Shown in pieces: positions 36,782 to 48,659 of a stretch of 64,000 bases of DNA. The stretch's first letter is position 1, and each line of letters starts with the position of its first letter. Origin of the DNA: Eurosta solidaginis (lineage: Eukaryota; Arthropoda; Insecta; Diptera; Tephritidae); NCBI RefSeq assembly GCF_040869045.1, contig NC_090319.1:383919601-383983600 (forward strand), written 5' to 3'. Under the pieces are notes generated by a model. It saw nothing but the letters and a program-made list of their open reading frames with translations. It made no database searches and was not told where the DNA came from. The translations under genes and the position numbers were made by a program.

Positions 36782-37759
36782 TCGAAAGAATTTTCGCGCT
36801 CGTAAATGTCTGTAAACACATTTCTCTGCACTTTTGCTTATCCCTAACTATCCCATTGATTCCTACTCACAAATAAGTCCGGGTGGGAGTGGGGGGCGTA
36901 TACGTGATATTCGCTTATTTATTGCAATCACCATTAATATCAATTATCGCTAAATGTATTTTATTCGGAAAATGCATATATATTAAGTACATAACATATA
37001 ATGCCGAAAGTTGGTTTTTATAATACTTATGTGATGATTTATAATGTTATTTTGCGAAATAATTTTGTTGATTGATGTTGCAGCAGTTAATTAGTATTTA
37101 TTTCAATCGCTCTCCGGTTTTAGATAATTTTCGAAGCTTTATGACTAAATAGGCAAGCATCATTGCTCATCACTTAGTTGTTATGAGCGCAATCATACAC
37201 GAAGAGGAAAACTCAAAAATTTAAAATAAACCTTATCAAATCATCAAAGCCGAAAAACTAGGAAAACAATGAATAGAGAAATATGAAAGGAAAAGGAAGA
37301 CGAAAGCGAAGAGATTTCCACTTAATCTTACCTATATCCCCAATTGTGTTCATTTTATATCAGCTACTACCTACATCAAATTTATTGAAAACTTATATAT
37401 TGCTGACATTTGAAAATGTTTACTCATATCTTGAAACAAATTTTATTCGCAAGTAACGACATTAAGGCAATCAAAAAAGTTTAAGAAATACCTCATTTTT
37501 TTCCTAGGCCAAAACTATCTCGATTTTTAAAAGAAATTTCTATCCTAGATACCCATATTAATAATGTTTTACAATTTTGATCGTTTCAAGAGTGTTTTCA
37601 AAATTAAAAAAAAATACCAGTAGAGTTCTGTTCAGTACCAAATACTAACACTTATTTTTTCAGTCCTTTATTATTAGTTGAACTAAGATAAATATTATTT
37701 TGGCAAAACTAAAGTCTTGGTTAAATAACGATCACATCATCATAGCTCCAAGAAAGCAG
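36782..37759. other. AT-rich region, nothing recognised
   Basis: No gene supported. A G-rich patch, GGGTGGGAGTGGGGGGCG at about 36880-36897, is unusual for this AT-rich DNA. Confidence 0.4.
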
Positions 37760-38215
37760 TCATCTTTAAAAACTAACCTGTTCCGAAAAATTAGCCGGAT
37801 CCAAAAACGTACTACTAGTCCAAAAAATGTAGCGTGATCCGTAACAGTCACCGTTTTTAAAAGGGGTACCGGTTTGAAAAAGTTACCAGTTCCAAAAAAG
37901 TAATTGACCTAAACAGAAGTAGTCAGCTCAAAAAGAGAAACTGGTCACAAAAAAGTTACCGGCCCAAAAAAATAACCGGCTTTATTTATTCCAAAAGAGG
38001 AACCGGCCTAAAAAATATGACCGGCTTCATAAAAGTACGGTTTCAAAGAAATACCCGGTTCCAAAAAAGTACATAATCGGTGAAAAAAAATAGTTGGTAG
38101 CAATATAATAATCGGTTTCGAAAAACTAACCGCTTCAAAATATAAAACAGTTCTGAAAATGCAACTGCTTCGAAAAAGACCACCAGCTCCAAAAAACTCT
38201 TCGGTTAAAGTAATG
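37760..38215. repeat. Minisatellite array 2, same ~18-bp unit as array 1
   Basis: About two dozen degenerate units: GGTTTGAAAAAGTTACCA, GTTCCAAAAAAGTAATT, AAAAAAGTTACCGGCCC, AAAAAATAACCGGC, AAATACCCGGTTCC, AAAAAAGTACATAATCGG. Composition (A-run plus ACCGG) and period match the array at 33235-33640. Confidence 0.72.
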
Positions 38216-40599
38216 AACAGTTTATTCTACTCTTGTTATAAAAAACTTGACTTTTTATATTATTGGAAATGACCTCCATGATTTGCTGCACCGTGAATCA
38301 TGCATTCTTCTAAACTGCTTTTGGCCTTCAGTAGTAGCAGTTTTTCGAAACAATCAGGAAACCAACTTCGTCGTGAAGAAATACAAAAACCACAAAAACA
38401 ACAATACGGCAATGGACGAGTCTTTCCGTACCTTTTTTTTTTTGCAGAGAATTGCTGGTCTTTCCGTTAAAATCATCAGAATAAAAAAACTCTCCCTAAT
38501 TCATTATCTGGAATTAGAAATAGCACAATATGAATGATGTGTGCTTCTGAGGTGCTACTTGTACAACACTAAAATATGTATTCGCAGCATAATGCAAAGT
38601 AGGTACATATGGTAAGAAAGACAATGCAAATATATTATTTAATTATATATTTTTTATTCTCATCTATCTTTCAGTTGAGTACATATTTTATTATTTGCTT
38701 CCTATGTTTTACTTCAGATGACAGACAAATAAACGTAAATATGTATAAAAATATTGGTACAGATGAAAAAGCCCAGTTGAAGTGAGTAAGCGAATGATAA
38801 AAGTATTCAACAAACTTCGAGAAGCAACCATCACTGCAGTGCCACCACACATTTCAAACCAAACGCATAGCACTTTTGTGGGAAATATTACAATTTGAAA
38901 AGCACTTACGGTGATTGCACGACGTTTGTACATAAGTATTTATATATACATATATGTGTGTATGTAGGTATACGTACATGAGTACATATGTATGCATGTG
39001 TTTGCTAAAGTACAAGCAACCTGTTGTGCTTACTTCACTGTGGAACTCTGCTTGCTATGCTAATGCTTAGCAGAATGTGCGGTATATTGCAAATGCGTGC
39101 ATATGTAGGGGTGTAACATAATCTTCATATATATATGTACGTATGTTCATATCCCATTGAACAACTTTGCATATATGATTTATACCTGTTACAGACTTTA
39201 CATCCATTTCGTTTCTTCTTAATATGTAACAGGTGGCAACCTTGTCAAAGCTACTGAGTAAAAGAGTTTACAATGAATCATGTTACGTATACGCACCTTT
39301 TTATTCCAATGGGTTAAGCTGGTTTTCAGATTTTAGCAGATGTACAAGCGAAAAGCAAAAATTAAGCTGGCAGTACTACTGGTATGTTTTTCTGTATAAA
39401 TACGACTTTCACTTAAGACCTATTTTGGAATATTCCATTTAATTTAAACAAATTTTAATGGGTATTCACGACCTCAAAAAGAAAAATATGTCATTTGAAC
39501 TTCAAAAAATTTGTCATCCAAATAGTTGAACTCGTTTAAAAATTTTCAACGAAGGCGGAAAGTTGTGAGCGACGCGATGACAATATTTGGGTGGTTTTGG
39601 CGTGTATGCCATACCTTAAAAGACCCTGATGCTACCTCTGCTATCTTGGACGAAATCAGGCAAGGCGGAGAAGAGACGACCTGATTTTTTTGGTTTATGC
39701 GAGTGCAGAGTAAAGCACGTAGGGATAATCGATTACCGTTACCAGTGGCGAGTCTTTATTTAATTTTATTTCATATACGGAGTTATGTAAAAGCTACAGG
39801 TGTGACCCGGCCTATGATAAAGTTGCTTATAACTAAAAAAAACAGTTTCCACTTTTTCTCTGGCTTCGATAGTTTTTGAGACGCTCTTTCACATGGTGAA
39901 AACCAAAAAGTCCTAACTTGTTTAGAAGTGTACTAAAAATGTAGAGAAAGAAGAACACAAATGAAAGAAAAACAGAATTTTATTGAAAATCCAGAACCAA
40001 GATAATAAATGAAATTGAAAAATGTAAAAAGAGGATTGAACGCTGCAAAAACGATTTTACAAAAAAAAACAGCTCTTTTGCACAAAAAACATTTACTCGC
40101 ACGATTTTTTTTCGGTCAGAAACTGGTTTGAGCTTTGCCTTTTGGGCATGACTGTTCATAATGCAAAAGAAAAACTACTAAGATACTGATGAAATACATT
40201 GTTTATGTTTAACAGCTGTTTCTTGCAGTTTCTTTTTTGAGTCATAAACCACCGTTTCGTATGCCGGGTCACAGGTTATGACCTACATTAGTTACAGCGG
40301 CAAGTTGGAGGTCTTGGACTTGACCGAGGTTAGTACGGAAGGACTAGGACGAATATCGATTTAGGTATCTCTTGAAGAGTACTCCTCCTTTAATTGATAG
40401 ACTCAATTATCTGTATAAGAAACGTCCCGGTAAAATATCCTAAACGCTGTCACTAAAACCAGTTTTGTGGGAATTTGGAGGAACTATGGCCTGCCGAATC
40501 TTCGGAATTGTTCGAAACAACGATAGACGTTCTAGTAGCATGAAATAGCTCCTTTTATTAGTCCTGCCCGATAAAAACTTATAGGGGACTGGGGACTCG
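38216..40599. other. AT-rich region; simple repeats and one recurring 15-mer
   Basis: No gene supported in 2.4 kb. Contains an alternating TATGTGTGTATGTAGGTATA-like tract at about 38940-39000 and ATGTTACGTATACGC at 39280-39294, shared with 29940 and 47938. The 96-codon frame at 38247-38537 shows no domain I recognise. Confidence 0.4.
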
Positions 40600-41520
40600 T
40601 GAAAAATTTTTAGCGAAAATGGGAAAAGGGACAATGAATACTCGTGGAACTCTGCCCCTTTGGGAAGCTGGAAGTTGTGAAACGATGAGTGGCGAGAAAT
40701 CCCCAGAGCAGCTCATAAAAATTTCCTTAAGTGTCTTTCTAGATAACGAAAAGGCGTTTGGTTATGCCCTTCCCAGGACGTTGAAAAAACTCAGAGTTTT
40801 GACGGTAAACGAGTATTTTGTGGAGTCACAAGTCAGTTGCTTTTGAGTGATTGCTTATGCAGATAACTTGCCAATACCAGTCAGACGTTGGTAAGTGGGG
40901 GCTTTTACGCCGAGAGTGTTTAGGGAATGTTAATCCGATTATGATATATAAAGTTTTGATTCTTCTTCTTGTAGAGGTGCTTTGTCCCATTAAATAGTTG
41001 CGATCACTCACGAGAGGAGTGCCGGTATTCCAGGGAATTGATGTAAGCCGCTTATACATACATAAGTTCCCGACCAAATTGGAGATGCCAAAGCAGACGA
41101 TGCGTTGTTAAGGATATGGTGGGTGGAATGCAATCGAGTGCTACTACGGTTAGAGAACTAACCATCTACTATCCAATCTATTAAAGCTATAAATTTTAGT
41201 TTCAATCAACAAATATTAGTCTGGACCTGCCTAACTTTATTTGAAATTGCGTCGAACTATTTTAAGATTGAAATCAACTGAGTTCCAGTGTCGCGAGCAA
41301 CTGTCATTTTGATTTCCTAGACCGCATGGGTAAATTAAACCGAATAAAGATGAAGTTATAGCAATTGAAAATCTCCTCGTCAATTGTGGTCTGCTGCACT
41401 TTAGATGGTTCGGAAGTAAGCCTAGCAAAACTGTGTTCGCATTACCTGCAGCAGCGTTGTATGTTCCTTCGATTATAGAGTGAATAGTAGCCGAACAGCT
41501 TAAATAACTGAACAACGGAT
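40600..41520 (+). pseudogene. LINE reverse transcriptase relic with YADN box
   Basis: Plus strand SVFLDNEKAFGYALPRTLKK (40730-40790) fits RT motif A of RNase H-bearing LINEs (FLDxExAFD). VIAYADNLPIPVRRW (about 40848-40893) fits motif C with the second aspartate of YADD changed to N. Only about 80 bp separate them where some 250 bp are expected, so motif B has been deleted. Downstream GVPVFQGIDVS and KFPTKLEMPKQTMR (40990-41110) may be the worn thumb region. A stop separates motif A from motif C. Dead copy, probably the same group as the neighbouring relics. Confidence 0.62.
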
Positions 41521-41858
41521 GTTCATGTGGAACGTCTTAAGATACTAGAAAGCATACAAAGTACTTAATACTATTCCGAAATGAACCACAAAATAAAATG
41601 GTACACAAAAATTTGTTACTGTATCGTTGTAAATATTTTTTTTTTTATTTTTATACCTGCCAACTGCAAAATAATCAATTCAGAGGTGTTTGGCTGATGC
41701 CACGCAATGAAGCATAGAATTTTTACGCTTGTTAATGTTGTTATGAAAATTTATGTGAAGTCATGATAGGCATCTTTCTGTATATTTCGTATTCTCATTC
41801 GACGGTTCATTACACTTCATTGCATCCACCTGTCGTTTACACTTACCTATGTATATAT

Positions 41859-42488
41859 TAGGGCGGGTCGATTTAAAAATCGCTCATTGCTCTGTGAAAA
41901 TCGTATTCTGGGGATCAAAATAAGAAACTTTGCCGAAGGAACCATACCTCTAAAACATACTCTGATGTCCCCCCCTTTGGGTCGAACTTTTGGGTAGGGG
42001 CAATTTCAATTCTACCTGCCCTGGTGGCTTAAAAAAACAACACAAGCAATTTTACGATCTGCAGTTGTGTCACAGTGATACCTTCATTTTTTAAAACCGT
42101 TGAATAAAGAACCCACACAACTATGTTTACGACATGCAAATGCATCACAGTGATGCCTTGGTTTTAAAAGGGGGTTGTGAAAACGCTAATTTCTAATAAT
42201 TTTTTTTAATTTCTTTTCTATTACTAAGTTAAATTCATTTTTCCATTTACATATGTTTTGACTAAATAAATTTCTAAAAAGAAAAATAAACTCCAAAAAG
42301 AAAAAACATAGGAATTTCAAAGTGGGATTTTTCAAAATTTGCCCCTACGACCCAAAGGGGGGGGGACATCAGAATTCGTTTTAAAGGTATGGTTCCTTCG
42401 GAATAGTTTCTTATTTTGATCCCTAGAATATGATTTTCACAGAGCAATGGGCGATTTTTTTTGCCTCCCCACAAATCGACCCGGCCTA
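41859..42488. mobile_element. Inverted-repeat (MITE-like) element with 8-bp target duplication
   Basis: 630 bp bounded by TAGGGCGGGTCGATTT and its inverted partner (TAGGCCGGGTCGATTT on the minus strand). The terminal inverted repeats run about 150 bp each (41859-42009, 42332-42488), including ATTGCTCTGTGAAAATC, GATCAAAATAAGAAAC and GAAGGAACCATACCT. Flanks are a perfect 8-bp duplication GTATATAT (41851-41858, 42489-42496). An 8-bp duplication and TAGGG-type ends fit a non-autonomous hAT element. The ~320-bp centre has two TCACAGTGATRCCTT units. No transposase. Confidence 0.88.
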
Positions 42489-43224
42489 GTATATATGTAT
42501 GTATTTCCATATATATGTTAGCAAAGTTTTGTATTAACACCAGTGAATGGTATATTCGACAGAAATAAGTATTAGTTTAGCGGTTGTTATCATGTCTCTG
42601 GTAAATCGTTTGCCCGTCATGCCACCTCTTCACTGTACCTAGGGATAATACATCCAGCCTGTCTATTCTGCTTTTATAGCTCCGTATATCATTCGCAGAT
42701 TACTTATGTCTATACATGTCTTTTGGTAAGATAGTTTATTATATTTTTATAAGCATTCGTAGGTATAACGGTAAATATGTTAATATTTTATTCACAATTT
42801 TATCAATATCAAATTCGTATGTTTGTGCGTGTATTCAGTAGAGATTACGTTTGACGATGCGTACGTGATTATCGTGAATTGCGTATGAGGGTATTGGTGT
42901 TTCTTACGTTGTCGATGGTGTTGCATTTTACTGTTGTACTAAGTATTATTGTACTTTCTTTTCTTCGAATAAATCACAATGAGAATTATCTCACATTAGA
43001 TAAAATTGGTAAATACATTTTGTAACGCATAACTAGATGCGACATTCGTCTTTCGTGTCTCATATGCAGAGAAGTGCGAAAAGTATTCGCAGCTGCGTAT
43101 TATGGATCAAATATTTACGCAATTCTCAATACCTATGTAATCGAGTTAGTCTCAGAAATTTCACAGCTTTGCGATATGGAATTACAGGAAAACTACTTGG
43201 CTCGATTAATCCCTGAGGAGTCTC
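42489..43224. other. AT-rich sequence, nothing recognised
   Basis: No gene supported; the 87-codon plus-strand frame at 43074-43337 runs into the SINE fragment and is not a gene. Confidence 0.4.
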
Positions 43225-43425
43225 AGGAACAGCTTCTCTGCCAATACCTTCGTCTTGGGTTTTTTTTCGTACATATAGGCGGAAAGGGACCCATATTCTG
43301 CCGACTTCGATCGACAAGACATATGAGTTTTCACTAACAAGTTTTTTAGGGCAGAAATACACTCGGGGTATTTGCCAAACCAATGTGGAAGGGCGACGCA
43401 GCTTAGAAAAGCTGTTTAGACCTTT
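43225..43425 (-). mobile_element. SINE body fragment
   Basis: Shares CATATGAGTTTTCACTAA, GGCAGAAATACACTCGG, TTTGCCAAACCAA and CTTAGAAAA-GCTGTTT in order with the SINE copies at 20.8 and 30.7 kb. The tRNA-derived head (right side) and the ATTT tail (left side) are absent. Confidence 0.65.
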
Positions 43426-43439
43426 TACTAAAATGGAAT

Positions 43440-43740
43440 GATATATTAAGTTTGATCCGATACTCGAAAATTAAAAGTCCTTAAAGAGGATGAGATAGAC
43501 CCACCAAAAAGTATATCGAAATGATCAGGATACGAGCTTAGTTGATTTAGCCATGTGCGTATGTCTCTCTGTCCATCGTTCTGGCTGGTTTACGGAAACT
43601 AGCTCCTAAACTTTTGAGACATCTTTAAGAAATTTGGTAAGCCGGTATATTTGGGTTTCCGATTAACCTTTTGACGTTACGGGCGTGACGAATGGGACTA
43701 CCAATTGTTAAGATAATAAGTTTTTCGCAATATCTTCCTC
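43440..43740 (+). repeat. DINE-like repeat fragment, second family
   Basis: Contains GATAGACCCACC, AAGTATATCGAAATGATCAG, GTTGATTTAGCCATGTGCGT, a worn GTCTCTCTGTCCATCG tract, TTTTGAGACATCTTTAAGAA and TTTGGTAAGC. This is a layout (flank, GCCATG, CCGT-type tract, AAATTTGGT) found in a DINE-like family distinct from copies A-G. Pieces also at 7378-7460 and 56750-56850. Ends not found. Confidence 0.5.
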
Positions 43741-43799
43741 ATTTGAGCTATTTAATTCTACAAGTGCCTCAAATGACTCAATTTAATCTTACATCCATC

Positions 43800-44760
43800 G
43801 CTATGGTGGATGTCTTTACTAGGTGCCAGAACTAACGCCACTATCACTCCGAAGAGGAATGGCGAAGTAAGTTCTTCGTTATGAGCAACGAGAGAGGGAT
43901 AAATTTATGGTACATAGGGTTGGCGGTAAATGGTGAGCGAAAAGGCCATCGGGCTTCGAGGTGCAGAGACTTCTGTCAAGCGGAATCTCAGGCTACACAG
44001 TCTACGAAATGTAAACACCTCATCGCGCTACTGCATTGATGCTAGGAGGGTGGCGCATGCAAACATACTCAGTTTGATGAAGCTGTTAGGATGTGGAGGA
44101 AGATAATCGGCAGGCAGCACAATCTAAGATGCCAACGCATATAGTCCGGGGGTGTCGAGCTTCGCTGACATCTCTATATCTCCCATTTCTGGGTGTCTGA
44201 GCACAGCGATATTGCATGGAAGGAATTTGCAGATGAGATAGCAAGAAAAGGTTCCGGAAAGACAAAAGCAAGTCAGGGAACTCCGTTCGATCACCGCAGC
44301 GTTATCTCCTAAGGAAAATCAAGTAATATAATATTAGAGCAACGGATATGGATGGGAGAAAAATTAGTTTCTTTTTCAATGGGACAGAAATTAGTTTCTT
44401 TTTCAAGTCAAGCAAATATGCTGTGAGAGTACTTACGCTATTGTGCCGATGCTCCGCGAGTGACATATGCCAACAAGTTCCCTCTGCTTAAGTTGACAGG
44501 ATGGGAGAGAGAAAAGTAGATTCATCAGTTCCTTTGCCGTTGTTCTGGGCGCACGGTTCTTCGACGGTCGACGGTCTGTCAGACCATCAAAAAAAGCAGG
44601 TAGTTCGTTGAGGCCTCCTGCCAAGTAATCTAGTTGGTTGAATTTGCTGGCACCCGGGATTTACTGACGGCATTCACAATGGAGAAAAATGTGCGCGAGT
44701 GAAAGTGTGGGAAGAAACATGCATTCCCTCTCAACCTTACCTGCTGGAGAACTAAAATAT
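43800..44760 (+). pseudogene. RNase H-bearing LINE relic: RNase H to C-terminal region
   Basis: Plus strand HFWVSEHSDIAWKEFADEIA then RKGS (about 44187-44258) fits the WVPGHSDIxGNExADELARKGS motif of the RNase H domain. Downstream KYAVRVLTLLCRCSAS (about 44405-44455) fits the C-terminal domain (VRVLTGHC). A ~34-bp duplication of AAATTAGTTTCTTTTTCAA lies at 44361-44405. Other RNase H segments are too worn to place. Same group as the relics at 31.6 and 34.2 kb but opposite strand. Confidence 0.65.
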
Positions 44761-44899
44761 TTTCTCAAAACCCCCAAAAATTAAACTCGATCTGAGTATG
44801 CTAGAGCAACTTTTTGCTTCCATTTAAGAAAGAAGGAAGAAGATTACACATCTAATAGTAAATTGTTTACTATATAGTTTTTCTTCATTTAGTTATCTA

Positions 44900-45984
44900 C
44901 TAGCAGACCCGTCAGACGTTGTTCTGCCCTAAATTTGGTCCATCTGCATACATTTTAATAAGCTTTTTCCGTCTAGCCCTGCCCTCCCCCTCTTCACTTT
45001 TTCTTAATCCTTTTATTCTCTCCTCCCTCTGTCTTTTTCGCTTCATCGATCTCTATCTTCGTCTCACTCTATCTCTTTGTCAGTCTGCTTCCCTCTTTTC
45101 TCTTCTCTGAAATGTTTTCCATTCTTCTTCATCCCTTATTGCCAGTCCCAGAGGGTGGTATGTATTTTGTTCCAGTCCCATTGCGAGTCCCAGTCCCACT
45201 CTGAGTCTCAGTCCTAGTCCTAGTCCTAATCAGAGTCCCAGTCCGTCTCTGGTCTACTTCCCACAAAAAAGGATCGTAAATACTAATATAGGCATATTTA
45301 TATACCAAATTTCAGGCAAATCGCATAGGACGTATGTAAATAGGTATGTGGGTATTATTAATTCATGTCTTTATTTCGGCTTCGCATGCATATTTATCAG
45401 TTTTGCCAGGTTGATGCGACTAAATCGAATATCACAATGAAAATTACTTTAAAGCTCTCAGCAACAGCTTTCATTTGATATCCATATTACAGACACATTC
45501 TAGGGGTATCCGGGTCCAGGCTTTGGCCAATATCTCGAACCCTAGTCACCCAGGGGTATAAAGATTACTCTGTACTAAAACACATCAACAGCTTCAATTT
45601 GATACCCATTATGTAAAAGCACATCCTAGTGTTAGCCTGATCCAGGTTTTGGCCTATATCTCGAGACCCTAATCACAAATACATAGGTATGAAAATTATC
45701 ATGTACTAAAGCACTCATCAACAGCTTTCATTTGTTATCCATATTCTATAAACACATTCTAGGGGTACCCGCGTCCACATTTTGGCCTATATCTCGAGAC
45801 CCTAGTCACCCACGGGTCTCCTGGTCCTAAGCTACCCCTCGACCAATTTTCAGCCAAATATGTTCATCCCTTCCTTCCTCTTCAATCACTCTTTATCTAT
45901 CGCATCAAAATCCGTTGGGTATTTTTAAAGGTTTAAGCATTCAAAGGGACAGAAAAAGCGACTTTGTTTTATACTATGTAGTGA
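44900..45984 (-). mobile_element. Non-autonomous Helitron with both ends intact
   Basis: On the minus strand it starts TCACTACATAGTATAAAAC after a host A (45985) and ends GACGGGTCTGCTAG before a host T (44899), with a short hairpin (GCAGA/TCTGC) just inside the 3' end: the A|TC...CTRR|T arrangement of Helitrons. The 5' terminus is one I recall from many insect Helitrons. The 1,085-bp element has no Rep/helicase. Inside are a pyrimidine-rich tract, an AGTCCC microsatellite and three ~130-bp module units (ATATCTCGA cores at about 45529, 45655 and 45788). A 3' fragment of the same family is at 9181. Confidence 0.88.
45170..45245. repeat. AGTCCC/AGTCCT microsatellite inside the Helitron
   Basis: About a dozen hexamer units, mostly CCAGTC/CTAGTC variants. 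Simple repeats are common inside non-autonomous Helitrons. Confidence 0.7.
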
Positions 45985-46512
45985 TGTATATCCATACATA
46001 CCTATAAACCTACGCCCGAAGTTAAATAACGCAGCGAATGCTGTATATGTAAGTATGTATGTGTCGCATCATCCTCACTCAAAAGCAATTAGCGCGAACA
46101 GTTCACAGATAACAATCACACACACGAATTTTTTGGTAAAAATTTTACTTTTTTTTAAACAATTTGGCTGATTTAATAAAAAAATCAAGTATTTTTTTTT
46201 TTTTTTGATGCATATCGAAGGTAAATATTTCAAAGTTTTACTGAAAAGTAGAATTTTTTAAATCCATCCATCCGTTTATGAGTTATAGCTGTGTAAACAA
46301 AAATTTTATGATTTTTTACTACATTTTGGCAATTTGCCACGCCCCTATAATATATATCTTCAAATTATATTAACTGTACCATCCCACGTAGCCAAGCTTT
46401 CAAATGCAAAAAACCGTTTTAAAATCGGAGCATTCTGTGTGAAGTTATGTGCATACATGGCATTTAGCGACTTTATTTTATAAGATTTATAGATATACAT
46501 AGATGTATATAT
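45985..46512. other. AT-rich sequence, possible old repeat
   Basis: Contains poly(A/T) runs (46149-46206) and a GCCACGCCCCTATAAT segment with the look of Helentron-like family sequence, but no alignable copy or end. Confidence 0.35.
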
Positions 46513-47036
46513 TGTAACGAATTTAGTGCAATTCCTCTTACTTGCAACCTTCTGCTAACGTTCGAATCACTAAACTGTTGAATAAATAACTCCACTTTGC
46601 AATAATGCAAAATGGCCTTTATTAAAGTACTTCACAATAACACTTCTATTGCTCGCCAGATAGCGTCTTAAATCAAACTGATTGTCGTGCCTCTACTGTT
46701 GCTGCCTTTTATATAGTCTGGTTTCCTCGTTGCATACTTCTAGGCTTTTCTTTTATAGAATATACTAGTTAGTTATCAGCTACAAAATCACCAGCCACAA
46801 CTACGTTTATAGCTTCTCATATGCGCGTGTATACGTGAGTAATGCTTGCACAAATTATTGCCTTCTTTTGTGAGCATCTCAGATAAGATATATGCATGTG
46901 TTTGTGCGTCTCTTCTCCGCTGCTCGTATGGACATATGGGTAGATATAATGATTGATTTAATGATGTGCATATAAGCACTGCTTAGCATCGGCTTAGAGA
47001 CGATAGTAACCCTTAGTGTTGCTAATGTTCGTCGCA
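46513..47036 (-). mobile_element. Solo LTR, subfamily 2, copy a
   Basis: 524 bp bounded by TGCGACGAACATTAGC and TTCGTTACA on the minus strand, with perfect 4-bp target duplication ATAT (46509-46512, 47037-47040). TATA box (ACTATATAAAAGG, near 46706-46717) and AATAAA (46618-46623) both on the minus strand. Lies head-on to copy b, 386 bp away. Confidence 0.87.
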
Positions 47037-47422
47037 ATATGCATGTATCTACGAGCCGAACCCGTGCGGATCTTGCGCAACCAATATAAAAGTATCTTAT
47101 CAAATATCAACAAAAATGAACATTTCTATCAATCAATTAAAACTTACAGCTTGCGCTGCCATCTAGCGTATGATAGCAACTGTCAGTAATGCAGTGCAAA
47201 TATTCACAATAGATTTCTTTGTGTGCTCACAATCGTTTATTTTTAACAAATTATTTTAATAAAATATAGCTAAACAAAAGCTCTACGACCAAAATTGCCC
47301 AAAGCTCGCTAATAGCACGAATCTCCATCTTTACAATCAAAACTTTATTTATAGATTTGGATTCTAAATAAGAGCGAAAAAGGTACCCGTACATAAAAAC
47401 AGCAATTAGAAATAATATATAT
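47037..47422. other. AT-rich spacer between two inverted solo LTRs
   Basis: No internal retrotransposon sequence (no primer binding site or polypurine tract seen), so the flanking LTRs do not form one element. Confidence 0.5.
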
Positions 47423-47929
47423 TGTGACGGATATTAGCGACACTCATCTCTAAGCCGATATTAAACAGTGAATTGTATGCACATCAACAAATCAGTCATT
47501 ATATCTACCCATATGTACATACAAGCAGCGGAGAAAGACGCACAAACACCTGGATTTATCTGAGATACTCCCAAAAGTATGCAATAATTTTTGCAAGTAT
47601 CACTCACATACACACGCGGATATGAGAGGATGTAGGCGTGCATCTGTAGTTGTGGCTGATAAGTTTATAGCTGATAAATATATTGTAGATAGAAACGCCT
47701 AGAAGTATGCGAGCGACACAGCACAGAGTATAAAAGAGCGCCAGCTGAGCATTCTGTATTAATTTTGATTTAAGCACGCTATCTGTCGAGCAATAGAAGT
47801 CTAATTGTGAAGAACTTTAATAAAGGCCATTTTGCGTTATTTAATAGTACAGTTATTTATTCAACAGTTTAGTGATTCGAACGTTAGTAGAAGGTTGCAA
47901 ATAAGCAGAATTACACTAAATTCGTTACA
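47423..47929 (+). mobile_element. Solo LTR, subfamily 2, copy b
   Basis: 507 bp from TGTGACGGATATTAGC to AAATTCGTTACA, with 4-bp target duplication ATAT (47419-47422, 47930-47933). TATA box GAGTATAAAAG near 47727, poly(A) signal AATAAA at 47819-47824. Inverted relative to copy a. Confidence 0.88.
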
Positions 47930-47933
47930 ATAT

Positions 47934-48659
47934 GATCATGTTACGTATACGCCCCACTACCTAACCATAACTATTTTTGCTTAAAACTACATATGTAAAT
48001 ATGTATGAATATAATTATATTGTTAAATAATCATAATAACCACTTAATGCCATCTGTTCTAAACTCCATTTTAATGTTCATTGCCTTTATTTGCTATTTC
48101 ATAACTCAATTCAAAGACGATCATTGTCACGTTCTTGGTAGTAAATCATTGATTTGAAAGTGAATGAAGCGGAATTGGTATGATTTGAATATCAAAATGC
48201 TCATAAATTGTCAATGCACTGTTGTTGTTCCATGTATAATGTGATGTTGGTACTGCTGCTGACATACATAAGGGTCCACTTCGGTTTGCATATGTACTCG
48301 TAATATGAGAACATTTGCTATTCAGTGAGTGCATTCAATTGAAAATCTTTTCATAAATGTACGATAATACTTGCTAACTGTAGCACGTACACATGCACCT
48401 ACAGATAGAGCAGCGCAGGGTATATGAAGTCAACCTAACAGATAATTGAATAGAATAAATATTTATTGGAAAATTAAGAAGAATTATTGCAGGAAAACTT
48501 TAAAAGCGTATATGCTTGCAAATAAAATTAAAATGGTAATATAAGAAGCCGGTGATTTCATTTGATATATTAAAAGAACCAGGCAGTTATACCTATTAAT
48601 AATTACGAATATTAAAATAATATTAAATATATTTTTCAAAATAGTTTTCCAATGTAAGG
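47934..48659. other. AT-rich sequence; third copy of the recurring 15-mer
   Basis: ATGTTACGTATACGC at 47938-47952, five bases after the LTR target duplication. No gene supported in the rest. Confidence 0.4.

Noticed and set aside
46513..47929. Single LTR retrotransposon with two LTRs
   Set aside because: The LTRs are inverted, each has its own ATAT duplication, and the 386-bp spacer has no internal coding.
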